From Oscillatoriaceae cyanobacterium Prado104 (GTDB lineage Bacteria; Cyanobacteriota; Cyanobacteriia; Cyanobacteriales; Microcoleaceae), in the NCBI GenBank assembly GCA_025454405.1, contig JALOON010000119.1:1-40813 (forward strand): DNA of 40,813 nucleotides, in the 5' to 3' direction. Under the pieces are notes generated by a model that worked only from the letters and a program-made list of their open reading frames with translations, was not told the origin of the DNA and did no database searches. Of the stretch, positions 32,374 through 40,813 are shown piece after piece (within the stretch, counting starts at the first letter, position 1; every line of letters begins with the position of its first letter). The position numbers and the translations under genes were made by a program.

Positions 32374-34062
32374 TTAGCTAAGTTTTGTGAGATTTATCGG
32401 CTGAGTGGGGGGGGAATTTTGCGAAACGGGACTTCGTTCGGGAGGTAGCAGTTCCTCAGGTTTTGGATCTCGGTTTGACAAGTGAGGCCAACCAAAAAAA
32501 GCAGCCCCCAAAGCAGCCAACAACAAACCCATTGCCAGGGCAAAATACTGTTTCGATGCGAGTTTTTTGGGTGGTTTTGATGCGGGTAGGACACCATCCC
32601 TCGGCTTGAGATGAACAGCCGATTTGGGATCGGCAGCGGAGGTTGGCGGCACGGGAAGTGGGTTTGACTCACCAGCAAAAGCACGATCGAGAGACTGGGC
32701 ATTGGCTGCTGAAAGCGGGTAATTTTGCCGCCCTTGCGGGCTATCGGATGCAGCGCCGGTAGCAGAACCCTCCAAGTTTTTGCCTGCCAGAATTTCGGGC
32801 AAGTCATTGCGATAAACCGGCAACTGCGGGTATTTGTTAGCCGCGATCGAATGCCAGGACTGCAATTGGGCATCCGCAACCGGCTGCTGGATTCCCGAGG
32901 GAGTACCGTTCAAATAGCCAGAAAACTCGGGGTGCTGGTAAAGTATGGGCAAAGCCCAATACAACTGGTGAGAACCGTAAGCTGTAATCAGTCCTGCCCT
33001 GGCCCGGCTCAAACTCAGATCGACTGGATGGCCGCGATCGAGATTGCGGTAAAACAACTTGGTGAGGTTGAGGGCTACATCGTCGGGGATGCGTTCCGCC
33101 ATAGCCAGCACGGCCGGAATCCCCCTCTTGACTAAAGCTTCTGTTAAATTGCGATCGGCACTGTCGCCGCTGGGGTCTGCTGGTCCCCCGTAGGCACCGC
33201 GGCAGGAGTTGAAGACAGCCATTTGAATGCCGTTGTTGACTAGCAAACCTGCTAAATCGTCACCGCTGAGAGTTTCAGTTAAACCGGTGCGGTTGCTGAC
33301 CAGGTAGAGTTCGCCTCCCCGCGGACCCAAACCGCTGTGACCCGCGTAGTGCAGCACCTGGTAGTGTCCTTGTTCTAGGGCTTGGGTTAGCTGTTCTCGA
33401 TCGGGCTGTTCGAGGATTGTCAGTTGAATTTCTGGGGCGTACAGGTTGTTTGCGTTAGAGTTGTTGGCGTCGCGTTGGAGTTCCTGTTGCAAGTGGAGGA
33501 CTTCTCGCTCCAATCGCAAAGTGTCGAGATCGTTCGGAGAAGCGATCGCCATTAAAATTTTGAGAGGTCCGTTGCTGGGAAGAATCCGGGTTTGTTTGAA
33601 CAAACTTGTACCTGGTTGATAGCGCGAAAAGATCACGTCAGTACCGGCCGCTATTGGGCGGTCGTCCGCGTGCAGCACTTCCCAGGGCAGCCGCGGCAAG
33701 CGCTTGCCTTTAAGTCCCAGCCTGAGTTGCAGCACTTCTCGGCGGTGCTGGGCGATCCCCCTGGCGCAAGTCCAGCTATCCCGCAAATTGCCTTGAAACA
33801 GCCCGTCGTATAGCTGTTGACCGAGGTCTACTAGGTTGGGGCCTGGATTTTTGCCCGATCGCGACTGTTTGCGGCTTGCCGTTCCTTGCAGCAATCCCAG
33901 CAAAGGATCGTTCATCAGTTGGCTTGATAGCGCCAGCCATTCATCGACCGGCCAGCGGACTTGTTGTTCGGCTAAGGGTACACCGGGTGCTACCCTTTCT
34001 GTCCGCACTAGATATTCGTCGTCCCCAACGGGGGTAACTGACAGTATAAATTCCTGGCTCAC
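32374..34062 (-). CDS. CHAT-domain caspase-like protease with C-terminal membrane segment
   Basis: A 562-aa protein. The N-terminal ~160 residues are of unknown fold but include the CHAT-associated RLPRLPWEVLHADD (122-134). The CHAT peptidase follows: VLHYAGHSGLG with catalytic His242, and MAVFNSCRGAYGG with catalytic Cys287. A Ser/Pro-rich linker leads to one membrane helix (about 506-526) and a Pro-rich tail. CHAT proteases (caspase HetF-associated with TPRs) cut partners in cell-differentiation, cell-death or defence systems; this one lacks TPRs. No obvious substrate gene or gasdermin is adjacent. Probably held at the membrane, protease domain inward, by inference. The gene stands alone, divergent from the RTX gene. 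Confidence 0.85.
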   Translation of the reverse strand: MSQEFILSVTPVGDDEYLVRTERVAPGVPLAEQQVRWPVDEWLALSSQLMNDPLLGLLQGTASRKQSRSGKNPGPNLVDLGQQLYDGLFQGNLRDSWTCARGIAQHRREVLQLRLGLKGKRLPRLPWEVLHADDRPIAAGTDVIFSRYQPGTSLFKQTRILPSNGPLKILMAIASPNDLDTLRLEREVLHLQQELQRDANNSNANNLYAPEIQLTILEQPDREQLTQALEQGHYQVLHYAGHSGLGPRGGELYLVSNRTGLTETLSGDDLAGLLVNNGIQMAVFNSCRGAYGGPADPSGDSADRNLTEALVKRGIPAVLAMAERIPDDVALNLTKLFYRNLDRGHPVDLSLSRARAGLITAYGSHQLYWALPILYQHPEFSGYLNGTPSGIQQPVADAQLQSWHSIAANKYPQLPVYRNDLPEILAGKNLEGSATGAASDSPQGRQNYPLSAANAQSLDRAFAGESNPLPVPPTSAADPKSAVHLKPRDGVLPASKPPKKLASKQYFALAMGLLLAALGAAFFGWPHLSNRDPKPEELLPPERSPVSQNSPPTQPINLTKLS

Positions 34063-34383
34063 TTATTTAGCGCCCTCCCGCCTCAATCCTTTATTTGCCT
34101 GCGTTTTTGCTCTTAGCAACAGGCTTTGGTAGACTTTTTTTTACGCAGTTAATCAAAGTTTTTGAATGCGCTTCACCCGATCGGGCGATCGCAGCAACCT
34201 CAAGCTATTTGTTGCTCGAACACTTTGAATATGTAAAATTTGCTCTTTAATAACAGTTTATTATTTTCGATCGCCTGGTGGCTCTTATAATGCTGATTTG
34301 GATCGACTTTTGTTGTTTTTGACATTTTGCACCTCTTCCGCTAACCCCTTTAAATTTGCTGGCAATTTGCCTTTCTAGCTGCT

Positions 34384-34413
34384 GGGTAAAGTTAGCTTTA
34401 GAGAACTTTACCC
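34384..34413. repeat. 10-bp perfect hairpin
   Basis: GGGTAAAGTT (34384-34393) pairs exactly with AACTTTACCC (34404-34413) around a 10-base loop. A T-run follows ten bases later on the plus strand. No gene ends here, so its purpose is unclear. Confidence 0.7.
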
Positions 34414-34649
34414 GGCGGATTTTTAATTCTTATTAAAATTACTTCTGTCGGCGAGGGTCTGTTTCAGGGAAAAAACTCGATTTTGGATTTGAGATTTGAG
34501 ATTGGGGACTGCGGGATTGGGGGACAGGGGATTGCGCCAAGCAAGTTGGTCTGGGATTGGACTGTGGTATGGTACGGATTAAGGGTGGGCGGGGAGTCCG
34601 GAACGCAAGAAAACAGGCCTCAAGCGCACGCTCTGCTGAGAATCTTGCT

Positions 34650-34745
34650 CCCCCCTTTAAAAAGGGGGGCTGGGGGGATCTGAACTTTCTAAAAACACGC
34701 CCCAAGTGCCGCTTTTTTAAGGGGGGATGGGAGATCTGAGATCCC
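34650..34745. repeat. C-run/G-run dispersed repeat
   Basis: CCCCCCTTT (34650-34658) pairs with AAAGGGGGG (34661-34669), followed by CTGGGGGGATCTGA, a linker with CACGCCCCAAGTGC and a second GGGGGGATGGGAGATCTGAG half. It resembles 20670-20749 and appears partly duplicated. Confidence 0.65.
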
Positions 34746-35294
34746 AAAAAATATGCCCCAAGTGCTCGATCTGCGATCGGTGGTTGACACTTTGCCAATT
34801 GGCTATTGACGGTTGGTAAGTTATGGTTGTTACATTGAGATTGGCGAGTGAAAATCTTGAATTTTCAATCTTTCATCTTCCATCTCCTGCGTTCGTTGAA
34901 AAATTGTAAATCTTCATCGTAAATATTTCATTTCCAATTTTGAATCTTCGATCGAACACCTTTCATCTCTCATTTCCAACCTGCAATTGTCGATCGAAAA
35001 TCCCCGATATAAAATCAAAAATTTTCCGTTTTCAACCTCAAATCCCACAGATCTATCTTTAGATAGAGAGGTTTTGGGTGAACTTCGGATAACGCTGAGA
35101 TCGAATACTGAGACATTGGGGCTGGGAGAGTGGCGCGAGGAAAATTGTACGATCGAAAATAAAAACCAATAATCGATCGAGCAACTTATAGAAAAATCTC
35201 ATTAATTCCGGGGAACTAAGATTAGGAGTTGCAATTCAGATATTAAAGAAATTTCAATAGGGAGCATCCCGTTTTTACAGGTTAATTGTAAAGA

Positions 35295-35361
35295 CGGTGC
35301 AAAACCCCGTTTCAACAAACTTGCACCGATATGGGCGGGTTTCACTTACGCAAACGGGGTT
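35295..35361 (+). other. interleaved complementary arms in the RTX leader
   Basis: CGGTGCAA (35295-35302) pairs with TTGCACCG (35321-35328), and AACCCCGTTT (35303-35312) pairs with AAACGGGGTT (35352-35361). The order of arms is that of an H-type pseudoknot or of two exclusive hairpins, 178 bases before the RTX start. It may be a regulatory leader or just a dispersed repeat; I match it to no known riboswitch. Confidence 0.5.
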
Positions 35362-35538
35362 GCAAAATTCCAGCCTCAATCGGCTCGGATACAAGGCAAG
35401 TAAAGCCTCCACAGGCATTGATTCGTTAGATTTCTACTGTTGAAGAACGAATTGTATTTGCCCTTTTGAGATTGAGTAAAATACTGGAATCGATGAATTG
35501 ATTTCAAAAATATCCGTGATTTTTCGGAGATACTAAAG

Positions 35539-39321
<3,783 letters not shown>

Positions 39322-40549
39322 TGTCACCGGTACGGCATTTGCTGACTTGTTGAATGGTGCCGGCGGTCCAGATGTTCTCAACGGTGGCAGCGGCCCTGAT
39401 ACTCTCGACGGCGGCCCCGGTGCGGATACTCTGACTGGCGGACTCGGCGGCGATGTCTTTATTTACAGCGGTCCTGCTGACGGCCCCGATACGATTACTG
39501 ACTTCACTTTTGGGGTTGACAAATTGTCGTTTAAGGCTTCATTGTTCGGCAATTTAACAACTGCTAACTTTGATGGCGTCAGCGGCGTTTCTCCCGATAT
39601 TACTGGTAAAGAGTTGGTGATTTTCACTGGCGGAACTTTTGCTAGTTTTGAGGACGCGCAAACTACAGCAACTGGTAGTTCTACAAGTCCCGGTTTCTTT
39701 GCATTTACTAATGCTGCAAATGAAACGGTGTTGGTGTTTGACTCCAACGGTACGATTGCGGGCGGCTTTACCACTGTTGCTAATTTGGGCACGGCTGCTG
39801 GCGGTTTGGGAACGGGAGATTTTGTATTTACAGGTTCGATCGCGAATACTCCTGATAATACTTCTACCAATCTCGGTAGCGTTGCGGATCTGAGTGCTCC
39901 GGGAAATACTTTCCCCGTCGCTGTTAACAACTTCGGTTCGGGCGCTGGCGGTTACAACTTTACCTCGCCTATCTTGTTTACCGGAAATAGCAGCGCTAAC
40001 AGCGTCACGGCTACTGAATTTGCCGATATTTTAAGCGGCGGTTCGGGTGCTGATATATTCGACGGTGGCTTGGGTGACGATAGCATGTCCGGCGATGATG
40101 GCGATGATAGCCTCTTCGGCGGTGGCGGTACTGACACTCTCACAGGCGGTACTGGCAACGATACTCTCATCGGCGGCGCGGGAACCAATGTTCTCAACGG
40201 CGGCGCTGGCGAGGATGTGTTTGTGTTTACCGGAACTAGCGTTGGTGGAGGGGATGCAATTACCAATTACAGCACTGCTGACGATCTAATTGCCCTCGAT
40301 AGTTCTGCTTTTGCAGGGTTTGCAACAGGAACTCTAGGCTTGAATTTCTACACTTACAGCACTGCTTTGACTGTAAGTGCGATCGAGTCTACTTTGACAG
40401 GACCTTCGATAATTGCGCTGTACGACGGTGCAAATACTAAACTGTATTACGATTCCAACGGTTCTACTGTTGGCGGTAGCAGTTTGTTTGCCACTGTCAA
40501 TAATGTCGATTTAGGACTGACGGGCAATGCGGAATTGTTCTTGTTCTAA

Positions 40550-40813
40550 GTTGGCTGCGGGGGTCGATTTAGCCCTCCGCTAATTGTCAATATTTCTGGT
40601 GAAACTCGCTCTTTATTGGGGCGGGTTTTTCTTTAATTGAGGGCGATCTCTTAACCTGAAGTTCCCCCCGTAGAAATACTGACACGTGGGTTAAACGGAA
40701 CTTACCCCCGGAGTGGGTAGTTTCGGTGGCTGTATTCTTTGAGCTGTATTAGTTTTAGCCATTTGGCAGTGACAATTGTGTAGCCATGTATTTTAGGTTT
40801 TCTTAATATTGAG
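40550..40813. other. right edge, terminator and small hairpin
   Basis: The RTX terminator lies at 40603-40633. An AACTTACCC/GGGTAGTT hairpin with a bulge is near 40699-40723. No gene begins before the window ends. Confidence 0.45.
40603..40633 (+). terminator. intrinsic terminator of the RTX gene
   Basis: AACTCGC (40603-40609) pairs with GCGGGTT (40621-40627) with one G-T pair, followed by TTTCTTT. It is 54 bases after the RTX stop. Confidence 0.6.

Larger units (their letters stand above)
34063..35538. other. 1.5-kb spacer with repeats and RTX leader
   Basis: No gene is seen. It contains the hairpin 34384-34413, heptamer-like GATTTGA words (34480-34520), the C-run/G-run repeat 34650-34745 and the interleaved arms 35295-35361 in the leader of the RTX gene. 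Open frames such as 34439-34798 and 34987-35172 are translated repeats. GGAG nine bases before 35539 is the RTX ribosome site. Confidence 0.55.

Noticed and set aside
34439..34798. 119-aa minus-strand frame
   Set aside because: It is a translation of the C-run/G-run repeat and heptamers.

Overview
The window reads as a chromosome segment of a filamentous cyanobacterium of the Oscillatoriales (Microcoleus/Oscillatoria-like). The evidence is the very frequent GCGATCGC/CGATCG words, cyanobacterial marker genes (cyAbrB, a TxlA-type thioredoxin, a NIL-domain ferredoxin, a LapA-like protein), heptanucleotide tandem repeats between genes, and dispersed palindromes such as AGAAACCGGGTTTCT. This is inference from sequence style; no rRNA or tRNA gene was found.

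Layout. 1-6.2 kb: an AT-rich orphan gene (-), ubiX, a LapA-like membrane protein, aroK, a spacer with a candidate structured RNA and a dense heptamer-repeat tract, a small membrane protein (-), a 2x[4Fe-4S] ferredoxin (-) and a membrane-anchored thioredoxin. 6.5-11.4 kb: an RND efflux pump and rtcB (with a clear promoter). 12.0-15.8 kb: a very large protein in which a glycerophosphodiester phosphodiesterase domain sits inside a phytase-like esterase domain, preceded by a possible Pho box and flanked by MITE-like elements. 16.1-18.3 kb: a two-gene ATPase + DUF4435 operon resembling the PARIS anti-phage system (AriA/AriB). 18.4-20.5 kb: fmt and an OmpA-family protein (-). 20.9-23.8 kb: two cyanobacterial hypotheticals, the first probably frameshifted near its start. 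24.0-29.3 kb: an acyl/malonyl-CoA synthetase (-), two small unknowns (-), a DUF433/PIN-like toxin-antitoxin pair, an AtzG/AtzE-like amidase pair and rpsU (-). 30.0-34.1 kb: recX, cyAbrB and a CHAT (caspase-like) protease, all on -. 35.5-40.5 kb: a giant Ca-binding RTX-repeat gene split in two ORFs by an apparent 2-nt slip.

Working together. Most genes are single housekeeping or accessory units. The functional pairs supported by overlap or spacing are the PARIS-like pair (4-nt overlap), the DUF433/DUF5615 pair (4-nt overlap) and the AtzG/AtzE-like pair (19-nt gap). The large phytase/GDPD protein with its possible Pho box suggests organic-phosphate scavenging.

Most interesting items: the PARIS-like system; the RTX protein, whose repeats carry cysteine at the usual hydrophobic position in one block and alternate Lys-rich with Asp-rich repeats in another; a 27-bp palindrome inserted in frame in the AtzE-like gene with a 6-bp direct duplication; and two intergenic segments whose complementary arms interleave as in H-type pseudoknots, one followed by a good terminator.
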